DNA from: Anaspis maculata
Lineage: Eukaryota; Arthropoda; Insecta; Coleoptera; Scraptiidae
Direction of reading: 5' to 3'
NCBI GenBank assembly: GCA_949128115.1
Contig: OX421962.1
Span: 37,347,745 to 37,411,744 of the forward strand
DNA length: 64,000 bases
Shown: positions 1-11,290 of the stretch, piece after piece
Layout of the letters: the number at the start of each line of letters is the position of its first letter
Numbering within the stretch: position 1 is the stretch's first letter
Translations under genes and position numbers: made by a program
The notes under the pieces: generated by a model
What the model saw: the letters and a program-made list of their open reading frames with translations, nothing else
What the model was told of the DNA's origin: nothing
Databases searched by the model: none

Positions 1-1862
1 ACATTTGAGTATGTGCAAGTAATTATTTTCAATTCTCCACCCTCTGTTCACCCCCTCACAGGATTTGCCGCACCTTGAGTTCTGAACGAGTGATGAAGTG
101 TGGAGTAACGTATTTTTTGGCAAAAAGGCTTTGACCCTTGCGTCTTGGAAATCGGCCAAAACCGCATTTGAGTATGTGCAAGTAATTATTTTCAATTCTC
201 CACCCTCTGTTCACACCCTTACAGGATTTGCCGCACCTTGAGTTATTAACGAGTGATGAAGGGTGAAGTAACGTATTTTTTGGCGAAAGGGCGTTGACCC
301 TTACGTCTTGGAAATTGATCAGAGCCACATTTGAGTATGTGCAAGTAATTATTTTCAATTCTCCACCCTCTGTTCACCCCCTCACAGGATTTGCCGCACC
401 TTGAGTTCTGAACGAGTGATGAAGGGTGGAGTAACGTATTTTTTGGCAAAAAGGCGTTGACCCTTGCGTCTTGGAAATCGGTCAAAACCGCATTTGAGTA
501 TGTGCAAGTAATTATTTTCAATTCTCCACCCTCTGTTCACACCCTTACAGGATTTGCCGCACCTTGAGTTATTAACGAGTGATGAAGGGTGAAGTAACGT
601 ATTTTTTGGCGAAAGGGCGTTGACCCTTACGTCTTGGAAATTGATCAGAGCCACATTTGAGTATGTGCAAGTAATTATTTTCAATTCTCCACCCTCTGTT
701 CACCCCCTCACAGGATTTGCCGCACCTTGAGTTCTGAACGAGTGATGAAGGGTGAAGTAAAGTGTTTTTTGGCGAAAGAGCGTTGACCCTTGCGTCTTGG
801 AAATCGGTCAAAACTGCATTTGAGCATGTGAAAGTATATATTTCTGATTTCCCACCCTCTGTTCACACCCTTACAGGATTTGCCGCACCTTGAGTTATTA
901 ACGAGTGATGAAGGGTGAAGTAACGTATTTTTTGGCGAAAGGACGTTGACCCTTGCGTCTTGGAAATTGATCAGAGCCACATTTGAGTATGTGCAAGTAA
1001 TTATTTTCAATTCTCCACCCTCTGTTCACCCCCTCACAGGATTTGCCGCACCTTGAGTTCTGAACGAGTGATGAAGTGTGGAGTAACGTATTTTTTGGCA
1101 AAAAGGCTTTGACCCTTGCGTCTTGGAAATCGGCCAAAACCGCATTTGAGTATGTGCAAGTAATTATTTTCAATTCTCCACCCTCTGTTCACACCCTTAC
1201 AGGATTTGCCGCACCTTGAGTTATTAACGAGTGATGAAGGGTGAAGTAACGTATTTTTTGGCGAAAGGGCGTTGACCCTTACGTCTTGGAAATTGATCAG
1301 AGCCACATTTGAGTATGTGCAAGTAATTATTTTCAATTCTCCACCCTCTGTTCACCCCCTCACAGGATTTGCCGCACCTTGAGTTCTGAACGAGTGATGA
1401 AGGGTGGAGTAACGTATTTTTTGGCAAAAAGGCGTTGACCCTTGCGTCTTGGAAATCGGTCAAAACCGCATTTGAGTATGTGCAAGTAATTATTTTCAAT
1501 TCTCCACCCTCTGTTCACACCCTTACAGGATTTGCCGCACCTTGAGTTATTAACGAGTGATGAAGGGTGAAGTAACGTATTTTTTGGCGAAAGGGCGTTG
1601 ACCCTTACGTCTTGGAAATTGATCAGAGCCACATTTGAGTATGTGCAAGTAATTATTTTCAATTCTCCACCCTCTGTTCACCCCCTCACAGGATTTGCCG
1701 CACCTTGAGTTCTGAACGAGTGATGAAGGGTGAAGTAAAGTGTTTTTTGGCGAAAGAGCGTTGACCCTTGCGTCTTGGAAATCGGTCAAAACTGCATTTG
1801 AGCATGTGAAAGTATATATTTCTGATTTCCCACCCTCTGTTCACACCCTTACAGGATTTGCC
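1..1862. repeat. Higher-order duplication: two 978-bp six-monomer blocks
   Basis: Positions 1 to about 884 recur at 979 to about 1862, offset 978 bp, which is six 163-bp monomers. Monomer-specific variants such as GAAGTGTGGAGTAACG and AAAAAGGCTTTG occur at the same place in both copies and nowhere else that I saw. Identity breaks where the first copy reads GAGTTATTAACG and the second reads GAGTTTTCAACG. This is a recent block duplication inside the array. Confidence 0.9.
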
Positions 1863-4313
1863 GCACTTGGAGTTTTCAACGAGTGATGAAGGGTGGAGTA
1901 ATGTATTTTTTGGCTGAAGGGCGTTGACCCTTTCGTCTTGGAAATCGGTCAAAACTGCATTTGAGCATGTGAAAGTATATATTTTTGATTTCCCACCCTC
2001 TGTTCGCACCCTTACAGGATTTGCCGCACTTTGAGTTTTCAACGAGTGATGAAGGGTGGAGTAATGTATTTTTTGGCTGAAGGGCGTTGACCCTTTCGTC
2101 TTGGAAATCGGTCAAAACCGCATTTGAGCATGTGAAAGTATATATTTTTGATTTCCCACCCTTTGTTCACACCCTTACAGGATTTGCCGCACCTTGAGTT
2201 TTCAACGAGTGATGAAGGGTGGAGTAACGTATTTTTTGGCAAAAGGGCGTTGACCCTTGCGTCTTGGAAATCGGCCAAAACCGCATTTGAGTATGTGCAA
2301 GTTATTATTTTCAATTCTCCACCCTCTGTTCACCCCTTCACAGGATTTGCCGCACCTTGAGTTCTTAACGAGTGATGAAGGGTGGAGTAACGTATTTTTT
2401 GGCAAAAAGGCGTTGACCCTTGCGTCTTGGAAATTGGCCAAAACCGCATTTGAGTATGTGCTAATAATTATTTTCAATTCTCCACCCTCTGTTCACACCC
2501 TTACAGGATTTGCCGCACCTTGAGTTATTAACGAGTGATGAAGGGTGAAGTAACGTATTTTTTGGCGAAAGGGCGTTGACCCTTGAGTCTTGTAAATTGA
2601 TCAGAGCCACATTTGAGTATGTGCAAGTAATTATTTTCAATTCTCCACCCTCTGTTCACCCCCTCACAGGATTTGCCGCACCTTGAGTTCTGAACGAGTG
2701 ATGGAGGGTGAAGTAAAGTGTTTTTTGGTGAAAGGGCGTTGACCCTTGCGTCTTGGAAATTGGTCAAAACCGCATTTGAGCATGTGAAAGTATATATTTT
2801 TGATTTCCCACCCTCTGTTCACACCCTTACAGGATTTGCCGCACCTTGAGTTTTCAACGAGTGATGGAGGGTGAACTCAGGTATTTTTTGGCGAAAGGGC
2901 GTTGACCCTTGCGTCTTGGAAATCGGTCAAAACTGCATTTGAGCATGTGAAAGTATATATTTCTGATTTCCCACCCTCTGTTCACACCCTTACAGGATTT
3001 GCCGCACTTTGAGTTTTCAACGAGTGATGGAGGGTGAACTCAGGTATTTTTTTGCGAAGGGGCGTTGACCCTTGCGTCTTGGAAATCGGTCAAAACTGCA
3101 TTTGAGCATGTGAAAGTATATATTTTTGATTTCCCACCCTCTGTTCACACCCTTACAGGATTTGCCGCACTTTGAGTTTTCAACGAGTGATGAAGGGTGG
3201 AGTAAAGTATTTTTTGGCGAAAGGGCGTTGATCCTTGCGTCTTGGAAATTGGTCAAAACCGCATTTGAGCATGTGAAAGTATATATTTTTGATTTCCCAC
3301 CCTCTGTTCACACCCTTACAGGATTTGCCGCACCTTGAGTTTTCAACGAGTGATGAAGGGTGAACTCAGGTATTTTTTGGCGAAAGGGCGTTGACCCTTG
3401 CGTCTTGGAAATCGGTCAAAACTGCATTTGAGCATGTGAAAGTATATATTTCTGATTTCCCACCCTCTGTTCACACCCTTACAGGATTTGCCGCACTTTG
3501 AGTTTTCAACGAGTGATGAAGGGTGGAGTAATGTATTTTTTGGCTGAAGGGCGTTGACCCTTTCGTCTTGGAAATCGGTCAAAACTGCATTTGAGCATGT
3601 GGAAGTATATATTTTTGATTTCCCACCCTCTGTTCACACCCTTACAGGATTTGCCGCACTTTGAGTTTTCAACGAGTGATGAAGGGTGGAGTAATGTATT
3701 TTTTGGCTGAAGGGCGTTGACCCTTGCGTCTTGGAAATTGGCCAAAACCGCATTCGAGTATGTGCAAGTAATTATTTTCAATTCTCCACCCTCTGTTCAC
3801 CCCTTCACAGGATTTGCCGCACCTTGAGTTCTTATCGAGTGATGAAGGGTGGAGTAACGTATTTTTTGGCCAAAGGGCGTTGACCCTTGCGTCTTGGAAA
3901 TTGGTCAGAACCACATTTGAGTATGTGCAAGTAATTATTTTCAATTCTCCACCCTCTGTTCACCCCCTCACAGGATTTGCCGCACCTTGAGTTCTTAACG
4001 AGTGATGAAGGGTGAAGTTAAGTATTTTTTGGCGAAAGGGCGTTGACCCTTGCGTCTTGGAAATCGGTTAAAACCGCATTTGAGTATATGCAAGTAATTA
4101 TTTTGGATTCTCCACCCTCTGTTCACCCCGTTACAGGATTTGCCGCACTTTGAGTTTTTAACGAGTGATGGAGGGTGGAGTAACGTATTCTTTGGCAAAA
4201 GGGCGTTGACCCTTGCGTCTTGGAAATTGGTCAAAACCGCATTTGAGCATGTAAAAGTATATATTTTTGATTTCCCACCCTCTGTTCACACCCTTACAGG
4301 ATTTGCCGCACCT
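1..4313. repeat. Satellite array, exact 163-bp tandem unit (about 26.5 copies)
   Basis: The anchor CATTTGAG recurs at 2, 165, 328, 491, 654, 817, 980 and onward to 4240, always 163 bp apart, so I see no net insertion or deletion in 4.3 kb. Two monomer forms are interspersed. Form A has GTATGTGCAAGTAATTATTT after the anchor; form B has GCATGTGAAAGTATATATTT. By anchor order the pattern is AAAAAB AAAAAB BB AAA BBBBBB AAA B. All monomers share blocks such as CAGGATTTGCCGCAC and GCGTTGACCC. The array is cut by the left window edge and stops abruptly at GCCGCACC before TATAAGG. Open frames of 70-118 codons on the minus strand and some on the plus strand cycle with the repeat; 163 is not a multiple of 3, so they shift frame each unit and look non-coding. 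The unit length is near that of known centromeric satellites, but no centromeric role is shown. Confidence 0.97.
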
Positions 4314-4972
4314 ATAAGGAAGGGAGGAAGGAAGGGAAGCACATATAAATTCAGCAAACGATTAATTGTTTGACTTTCTATCCCCTGTTCGTCCATGTCT
4401 TTTTGAACTTGGTTTGACAAGGACAGTACAAAAACCCATGTCAAAAACCTCCCCCCCCCCCTTTTTCCTTTTATCACGATAAGTTACACTACAGAAAAGT
4501 GATTCCCAATGGGGTTACTTTAATGAACGGAGCGCGGTTAGAATTGCAATATCCTGTATTTCATTGCGTTTAGTTGAACTTGTTGCTGAGAGTGTACCAA
4601 CGCCAGCTCCGCGTGGAGCTGTGTTCTGGAGCCAGCTCCAATGGAGCTAACTTCACACACGTATGAAATACTAGCTTAAAAGCTATTGGATTTCCAAAAT
4701 TCTTTCCCTGATTCTCATATTTTTGAGGTAGGGAACACCATGCGATAGGTTCCAATGACGTGGCAGAGAGCTGGGAGAAAGTGGGGGTATTTTTCGACAG
4801 AAATTTATAGTTCTGTCTCCGAATTCTTGCTATGTGGACTAGTTTGGTCTTGCTTCCTACTAAATCGTGTGAAACAAGTCCATTTCTGACAATGGAGCTT
4901 CAAGGGAAACGTGCTTGAGTAAGTTTGATGAGCAAAAATCACGATTTTCTCACGCTATTTGTTGTTTGTTTG
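4314..4972. other. Unassigned DNA between satellite and solo LTR
   Basis: There is no gene I can support. The stretch holds a run of 11 C at 4451-4461 and a cluster of AGCTCC/GGAGCT palindromes at about 4606-4652. Short open frames on the minus strand look random. Confidence 0.5.
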
Positions 4973-5495
4973 GTATTGTTACGATATTTCGCGTACGGGT
5001 TCGAATATAATTGAGACGATTGTTTTAAAACAAACACTGTTTATTTCTGCGTACTACAATCAATACACCAACAATTATTCACGCTTGGAATTATATCGCA
5101 GGTACTTCGCTTGTTATCGCTCGCTATCCAATTCAATACATACTCCCGCGAGCTCCCGGCTGACGCCTTATATAAGGCCTCCGAACAGCGTTCCCGAGCT
5201 TTCTGTCTATTTCCAGCAAATTCCATAGTGCCTGGCATATGCGGTTTCTAGACCATTCCTGAATAATCACACACACCTACCGCGTGCTTTCCATGTGTTC
5301 TGGAATCTGCACCTCCGCCAAAGTGGACTGATGTGCCTTGATCGAACGTTGGAGTCTCCATTAAGTTTCACATACACGAACGCTCTGGAATGCACCAGAT
5401 CGCTCTAGACTTCTACACTGCGATCTAATGGATGGAAGGATCCAGAAAGATCGAGTGTTTACCAATATAAACGGGACCGCCGCTCGTAACAGTAT
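4973..5495 (+). mobile_element. Solo LTR (Gypsy-like, copy 1) with GTAT target duplication
   Basis: The 515-bp body at 4977-5491 starts TGTTACG and ends CGTAACA, the TG...CA ends of a long terminal repeat. It is flanked on both sides by the 4-bp duplication GTAT (4973-4976 and 5492-5495). No internal gag-pol region lies on either side, so this is a solo LTR left by recombination between the two LTRs. A relative lies at 49174-49819; both share GGGTTCGAATATAATTGA just inside the left end, which fixes the same orientation. A 4-bp duplication fits the Gypsy/Ty3 group, but without a polymerase gene the family is an inference. Confidence 0.85.
5169..5177 (+). promoter_or_regulatory. Possible TATA box of the solo LTR
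   Basis: TATATAAGG sits in the middle of LTR copy 1, where the U3 promoter of an LTR element is expected. In copy 2 (49174-49819) the matching stretch is degraded to CTAATATAGG. It is a sequence match only. Confidence 0.4.
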
Positions 5496-6601
5496 TGATT
5501 TTTTATGATTGGTCAAGTAGCTCGTTGTGAAAAGTGTAATGTGAATTAAGGCTCAGATAGTGTTTCATTACAAATTTTTCCATCAGGAAACAAAATGATG
5601 TTGTAGCCGTTGCGCAGGCGCAGTTCTGATTTCAATGTTTTCTTCTGTGCTCGAACGATAATACTGTACTTTTGCTCATATAGTCAGAAAAACTTGAAAA
5701 TTAAAACCCTATTTTAACTTTTAGATGATTTTGGTTCTGAAAGTAAGTGACTGCTTGTTCAAATGAACTATGAACCCGATCATCTTCGCGAAACAAAACT
5801 CCGTGGGACTTTGCAGAAAGAAAGAAGCACAGCTTTTCATCTAAACTCCTCAACGATTGAAGTGAGCCACTCAAAAATTTTGCTTTTACTACGAATAAGA
5901 ATATCTCAGAAAAAAATCAACCAGGATTTTTGAAAAGGCAGTATGGTTGGATAGCCGTATTTTTTGACTACAAAACGCGTTTATTGCTGAGGAAATTGAT
6001 AGCTGCATCCATGATATACAGGGTGTTGAATAAACTAGTGGCGAAATGGTCCATTGGTAGATTTTTTCTGATTGCACTTTTGGAAATCCTATACATCAAC
6101 ATCTCTAAACGGTTTTGGAATCTTGCGATAGTATCTTGTTCAACAAAAAAGATGTAAATTTTTTCCTGCAAGTATGCATTTTTTGATGCCGGGACTCTTT
6201 CATTGTTCACGTTCTCCACTGAAATTTGAGAGAAATGCATGATTCATAGTCAAAACGTTTCTAATGAAGAATTATCTTCTTTCAAAATTCCATCGCCATA
6301 AATGGACTCGTTGTATACGATTTAGTCGAAAACGATACTAAACTTGTATAAAATACTGAATTTCAGGAAAGAATGGGAAATTTTGGACCAAAGATACCCC
6401 CACCTCTTCCCAGCCTTCTGTTACGCCACTGGCACTGCACTGGTGCAACACTCGAGACCTATCACATAGTATTCCTCGACCTTCAATACATAAGAATCGC
6501 AAAAAAAAATCGCACCATTGGGACCACGAAGCAACATGGTGTGTTTGGCGGGTAGAAGCTAAAAACGACTTGCAGAACAGGCGCCCTTGCCCTAAAAACA
6601 T
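5496..6601. other. Unassigned DNA with one TACAGGGTG end
   Basis: There is no gene I can support. At 6017 a TACAGGGTGTTGAATAAAC motif matches the left end of the foldback elements found elsewhere in the window, but I found no matching right end nearby, so it may be a truncated copy. Confidence 0.4.
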
Positions 6602-7953
6602 AAGGCAATATGCAGAATGCCCAAATGGACAGGCAATCCGCGGATTGACGGCTGTTTTGGGCATTCCGCAAACCGCCCAGCTAGTGATGGATTAAAAAGC
6701 AGTGGCGCCCTAGGCTGATACATTGCGGCGCCCCCGCCCCTTTCACTTTTGGAACTACAACAATGAATAATGAGAAAAATCCACCTTGAAACACTAGTGA
6801 TCACCAGTGACTGAATAGACCCTTTCAGCCTGTGGGCAGGTGATTTTCATTTCTATATATTGGTGAAGGTCTATCTCCTTGAAAAAAGTTATTTTATGTT
6901 ATTTCAAAGATGGTGGGTGACATTCATCCACTTCGTCGCTTGAGCTATAAACGAAAATATAACCTCTTTCCCGGTGTCTTACGCCGGCGCCGTGGGGCAA
7001 AGACCTCACAGCTTTTCAACAGTTCACTTTCGAGTACTCGTTTACCAGTTTTTTTATAAGAAAAGGTGCGTAGGTAGTCACCCTATTATGAGATTCAGTT
7101 ATTTTATTCATAATTTGGTAGTTTCCAGCATTTCGATTTATTTTCTCCATAGCATCTCTTCACTTGGGAGTGGCGGCTGGAAAGTACCTTTCCAACTTTT
7201 CTAGCTGGTCTAAAATTATTGCAACAATATGGAGCATAAAACTACAATTTTTTTTGCGAACTCATGTTTTTTTTTCCAATTTCGCCTCGGTCGGCGCCCC
7301 CTTTTATTGAGGCGCCCTAGGCTGCAGCCTACTTAGCCTATTGGTTAATCCGTCACTGCGCCCAGCGTATTTTGGTCAACCCGCGGAATGTCTGGCCTCT
7401 TAGACAACATGAAAACTGTCAAGACAAAACTCGCACTTTGACTAGGCAGTCTTGTTGTAACGTTCCAAAAGGTGGCAACAAGGGTGGCAATTATGAGCAA
7501 TCAATAATTTTTTATCTTCAACTGATCGTAAAATTACTCAGATCAATTTTTTTTTGTTTTTTCACACGGAGCTCATAACTTCGGGCTTTTTTCTGTGCAA
7601 ATATTCACCTATTATTAGTTCAGTTTAAATATGCTGCGGTGTGTTTCTTTTTCCGGTGCTGGTTCCAAGAAGGCCATGCACCTTAGATTTGGATTTTTAA
7701 GCTCTGGAAAATGAGACCAGAATTTATTTTCCAATAACGTAGGCAGTTTCAAGATAGGTGACGACAAGACGATATTATCGTAGGTTTTTCTGTCTAGTCA
7801 AGGTGGAAAAACTACTTCTTGTCAGTTCTCAGACTGCCTACGTGGCTAGACATTCCACGGATTGTTTAAAGTGTGCTAGGCTGTCTGCGGATGCGGAATG
7901 CCCGAAATAGCCGTCAATCCGCGGATTGCCTGTCCATTTGGGCATTCTGCTGA
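6602..7953. mobile_element. Inverted-repeat element split by a hAT insertion
   Basis: The left arm (6602-6681 then 7367 to about 7430) contains GCCCAAATGGACAGGCAATC and GGGCATTCCGC. The right arm (about 7820-7953) contains the reverse complements. Arms are about 150 bp with small gaps. The left arm is interrupted by the hAT-type element at 6682-7358; removing that element and one copy of its 8-bp duplication restores the alignment. There is no ORF of interest. Confidence 0.65.
6674..7366. mobile_element. Non-autonomous hAT-type element with 8-bp target duplication
   Basis: The 677-bp body at 6682-7358 is flanked by perfect 8-bp duplications CGCCCAGC (6674-6681 and 7359-7366). The right end reads inward as CAGTGACGGATTAACC; the left end is the diverged TAGTGATGGATTAA. 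A second inverted motif, GGCGCCCTAGGCTG, lies near both ends. An 8-bp duplication with CAGTG-type termini is the hAT signature. There is no transposase ORF, so it needs a transposase from elsewhere. Confidence 0.85.
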
Positions 7954-8198
7954 TTGCCTAGGCATTCCGCGGATTGACTGATTTCGTATTTTGCCGGTGA
8001 CGCATATAACACTGTTGTGTTGGTACTCTTTGCCAAATGCAAAGCTTGCCAGCCTTGCCATGTCAGTCAAATCAAACTGTCTGTAAAAAGCAACGAACAA
8101 CTTCTGGCGCATTTATATGCCCAAGAAAAAGAACTATAGGTACCGAAATAATGAAATTTAAATAGTAAAAAACAATGCGTTGTAGTCGCGTTTTTCTC
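7954..8198. other. Unassigned spacer
   Basis: A short spacer between two inverted-repeat elements. I see nothing recognisable in it. Confidence 0.4.
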
Positions 8199-8600
8199 AC
8201 TTACAGCGACAAGCGATAGTTAGGAAAGCAATATCTATCGTTCGTAGAGTATTATACTTTTGAAAAAATATTTTGTTTTCGATGGAATCGGAAACTATAT
8301 TGAAAAAAAGCTGACCCGTATTTTTTTATTTTGCCATAAATCGTATCGTTTGGCCGCAATAAATAAAGGAAATTCCTATATTCTGCCTATTTCTGACGTC
8401 ATTTACACAGGCAGTATAGGCGGCGACTCGCTGTGACGTCAGAACTAGTTGATGTTATTTATTTATTGCGCCCAAACGATACGAGTTTTGACTGAATAAA
8501 AAAACACGGGTCAATTATTTTTCATTCTAGTTTCCATTTCAATCAAAATTTTTTTTTAGTATAATACTCCATTGTGGTCGCCTCGGTGGTCGCTAAGTAT
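8199..8600. mobile_element. MITE-like inverted repeat (about 400 bp) with two TGACGTCA sites
   Basis: The arms pair from AGTATTATACT on the left with AGTATAATACT on the right, then through GACCCGTATTTTTTTATT and its partner AATAAAAAAACACGGGTC, to the inner CGTATCGTTTGG. The centre has two perfect TGACGTCA octamers at 8394-8401 and 8434-8441, themselves in inverted context. It has no ORF and no clear target duplication. Confidence 0.7.
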
Positions 8601-9240
8601 ACAGTCACCCTTCAAGTTTCTCAACGGACAATCGGACATAGATATCGTCCTTACAAGACTCCTACTCTCTTCTCGGGTGGCTTAGGCGTTTGCAGGCCCG
8701 TCCCATGATGCACCTAGATCGACCCGTTGCAGAATGGGCGCGGTCATGGATAAGATCATTTCTCTTCTTTCCTCTAAACAGCCGCCGCCGCGCCGCCTCC
8801 ACTGCCACCACCTCTCATTATCTTCGTCTATGGTCGCGGTTCATATTACCGAGGAGACTCGAGATGCAGGCGATGCCTCGGGAAAATAATGAGTAATTGC
8901 ACGCGGAGGTGATGGTGGTGGTGGTGGTGGCGGCGGGAGATGGCTGAAGAAGAAGAAGAAGAAGACGACGACGACGACCGACCTATGCGATGCACAATGC
9001 ACGCCAATGCGGCCAATGACCGGACGCTCTTCTGCAAGCAGGCCGCGCGGCAGTGGTGTGCTCACTGCTCAGTGCTCGACCGCGTGCAGGATTCCCTCGA
9101 CCTCGTCATCATCCAGACTCGCGCGCGCTTCTTGTTCCGTTTCTTGCGAGAGCGCGATGAGGTCTTCGCGCGGCGGGCTACTGAAAAGAAGGAGGATGAC
9201 CGGTCGAACTGGTGATGGTGCATTAGAAGTGTCCTTAGTT
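8601..9240. other. GC-rich, triplet-rich patch
   Basis: This stretch is clearly more GC-rich than its surroundings. It holds a (GGT)n run near 8910-8930, (GAA)n then (GAC)n at about 8947-8979, and many CpGs. Open frames of 60-103 codons overlap in several frames, as expected of GC-rich triplet repeats. It could be a 5' exon or promoter of a host gene, or only low-complexity DNA. Confidence 0.4.
8940..9215 (+). CDS. Candidate small ORF, acidic N-terminus, unrecognised
   Basis: This is a 91-codon open frame from ATG to TGA. Residues 3-13 are a Glu/Asp run encoded by GAA and GAC triplet repeats. The rest has three Cys residues, two of them in a CAHC-type pair near residues 40-43, then an Arg-rich stretch. 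I do not recognise it. Overlapping frames in the same GC-rich patch are just as long, and no splice or start context singles this one out. It is listed because it is the most protein-like frame there. Confidence 0.18.
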   Translation: MAEEEEEEDDDDDRPMRCTMHANAANDRTLFCKQAARQWCAHCSVLDRVQDSLDLVIIQTRARFLFRFLRERDEVFARRATEKKEDDRSNW

Positions 9241-9982
9241 TTACCATATTTTACTCTCAGGTTTTACGTTGATGCTGGTCAAGTCCCTGTAGGTATACTT
9301 TACCAGACACATACCTGATATGATATTTAATTTTATTGATGTGTCTTTGATCTCACAGTTTAGAAAATTGAAACATTTTCTTCTAGTGGCAGATCCTATC
9401 ATTAGTACTGTTTTCTTTAAGTAGTATTCTCTTCAATCTCTCACTCTTGGATGTAGGCTTGCTTCTTTTATTCCATTTTATAATTGATGAAAACTTTTGA
9501 ACTCAGATGCACTCGAGGCAGCGTTATTTTTTGGTTCCTAATTTTGTCTCTTTTGGTCGTTCTCATCACTCATCGTGAGTATTTCATTTCCATGGCTTTC
9601 CGCAGTAGTAGTAACTTCAAAATTCGACTTTACTTGGGAACAGTATGCACCCAACAAAATAACCATTTATCCTACAGCAGTCTGATAAAAAAGTTGAAAA
9701 CTCACGAAAATCTGAAGTGTTTTCCCAATACATCTTAACTCGTAGAAGACATTGTACTCTACAATTTTTTCCCCATTTCGTTCATTGGTAATCCAGCCAT
9801 CTTCAAAGTATCTCTGTGTAACCCCAACTGAGAGTGATTTCTGACTGCCAAATCCAGTCCCTTCAGATTCGAGCGTTGTCTCCAGAAGTTGGGTGGGGAC
9901 TAGCCAGATGACGATTATATTATCATTTTGTAAAGCATTTAATGATGAGCACTCATAGTACTTCAGTTCTTTTTATACGCTA
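9241..9982. other. Unassigned DNA with a block repeated at 11390-11460
   Basis: There is no gene I can support. The block around 9870-9935 (TTCGAGCG then GGGGACTAGCCAGA) resembles 11397-11445 (TTCGAGTG then GGGAACTAGCCAAA) in direct orientation. An old repeat may therefore span this area. Confidence 0.35.
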
Positions 9983-10200
9983 CCTATATCCTATATACTT
10001 TCTATTTTCAGTAGAATGACTTTTTGGAGCAAAAATAAAGTAACAAGCTGGGGGGCTACGACTACGGCTGATGGCACCTGCAAAGTTTTGGAACGAAACT
10101 ATCAGTGGCCATCGGCCGTATTCTACCAGCGCTCCAGCTTGTCACTTTATTTTTGCTCCAAAAAGTCATTCTACTGAAAATAGAAAGTATATGGGATATA
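9983..10200. mobile_element. MITE-like hairpin element, copy 1
   Basis: The arms carry CTTTTTGGAGCAAAAATAAA and, on the right, TTTATTTTTGCTCCAAAAAG, plus ATATACTTTCTATTTTCAGT and its complement further out; they are nearly perfect over about 70 bp. The centre has GGGGGGCTACGACTACGGCT. A diverged relative lies at 49025-49171 with the same arm core and centre, so this is a family and not a chance palindrome. Confidence 0.8.
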
Positions 10201-10700
10201 CCCAAGGAATAGGTCGACAGAAAAGTAAGCAAAGCCAGCGCAGGGTCCCTAGTATGGGATGCTTTCCACAAAATAAGGGTTGAACTGTTGAACTGCAAAG
10301 CAGGCAGGCGAAAGTTCATCGTATATTAATTTCTGACCTTATTATCATTGATATGATGTAGATGTCACCCATGTGCTATAAATATTGAAAACTGAGTCAA
10401 CAATTTTTTAAAACCTAAGACTTCTTGGAAAAATATGCTATTATTTGGTTAACGTCAACGGGAGGATATAGTTGAGAAATTTTTTCCGGAAGAGGGCATT
10501 TCTATCATGCTTTTTGTCAAATCCCAACTTTATCGCAATAATACCAACCTTAAACCTTGGATTCATAAAATGAGATGCACCCAACAAAAATATCTTTACT
10601 CTTCAGACAATTTCAAAAATAGAATGAAAAACATGGAAACCTACCAGACTTTTTTTTAGCACTTTCCCAAAAAATGGGAAAAAGGCGCTTTTAGTTTCAC
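10201..10700. other. Unassigned DNA
   Basis: I see no gene, RNA or clear repeat boundary here. Confidence 0.4.
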
Positions 10701-11290
10701 TTTGTCCGTCCGTCCGTACCCGCGATAACTCCTCAGGAAGAAGAGATATCGTTGTGGTGTAAACGCTGATCAATAGTAGGTACATATGTCCAGGATGTCA
10801 AGACAAGATGTTTTGACTTTTGGTTTTTTGTTATTTTGCCGCCATCTTTGATTCACCATTTCTCTAAACTAAAAGTGATCCGATTAGAATGAAATTTGCA
10901 GGAGATGTAGACCACATCCAATTTTCGACAGTCGATGCTCTGCCGCCATTTTGTATTCTCCATTTTGAACATGTTTTAAAGTGATATAACTAGGACCATA
11001 ATTATGCATGTCTCAACGAAAAGGTATATCGATGTGTTGCAAACGCCAATCGAATGCGTACGTGTCCACCATATAAAGTTGACCAATGGTTTTTGTCACT
11101 TGGCCGTCATATTTGATCCGCAATTTTGAATTTCTCTAGAAGTGGTCCGATTGGAATGAAATGTGCAGGCGATGTGAACCCCATCAAGATACATCCGATT
11201 TTGGACAATTGATGCTCTGCCGCCATCTTGTTTTTCGATACACACATCTCGTAAAATACAAATTAGCCGACGATTTTCTTCCTATTATGT
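10701..11290. repeat. 279-bp tandem duplication with a (GTCC)n lead
   Basis: GTCCGTCCGTCC at about 10703-10716 leads into unit 1. Matching blocks lie 279 bp apart: ATATCGTTGTG near 10746 and ATATCGATGTG near 11025; TGATCCGATTAGAATGAAAT near 10877 and its relative near 11147; GATGCTCTGCCGCCAT at 10933 and 11212. The motifs (GATCCGATT, GCCGCCAT) recur in the 36200-37310 element, so the two belong to one broad repeat clan. Confidence 0.7.

Noticed and set aside
56..4234. Dozens of 70-118-codon frames within the satellite, nearly identical to each other
   Set aside because: They follow the 163-bp period, shift frame from unit to unit, and occur on both strands. They are a by-product of the repeat.
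1..4313. The tandem array as a CRISPR array
   Set aside because: Repeats are head-to-tail with no unique spacers and a 163-bp unit, in a eukaryotic context.
4978..5010. GGGTTCGAATAT as a tRNA B-box
   Set aside because: It lies inside the LTR, with no A-box at the right distance and no tRNA fold.
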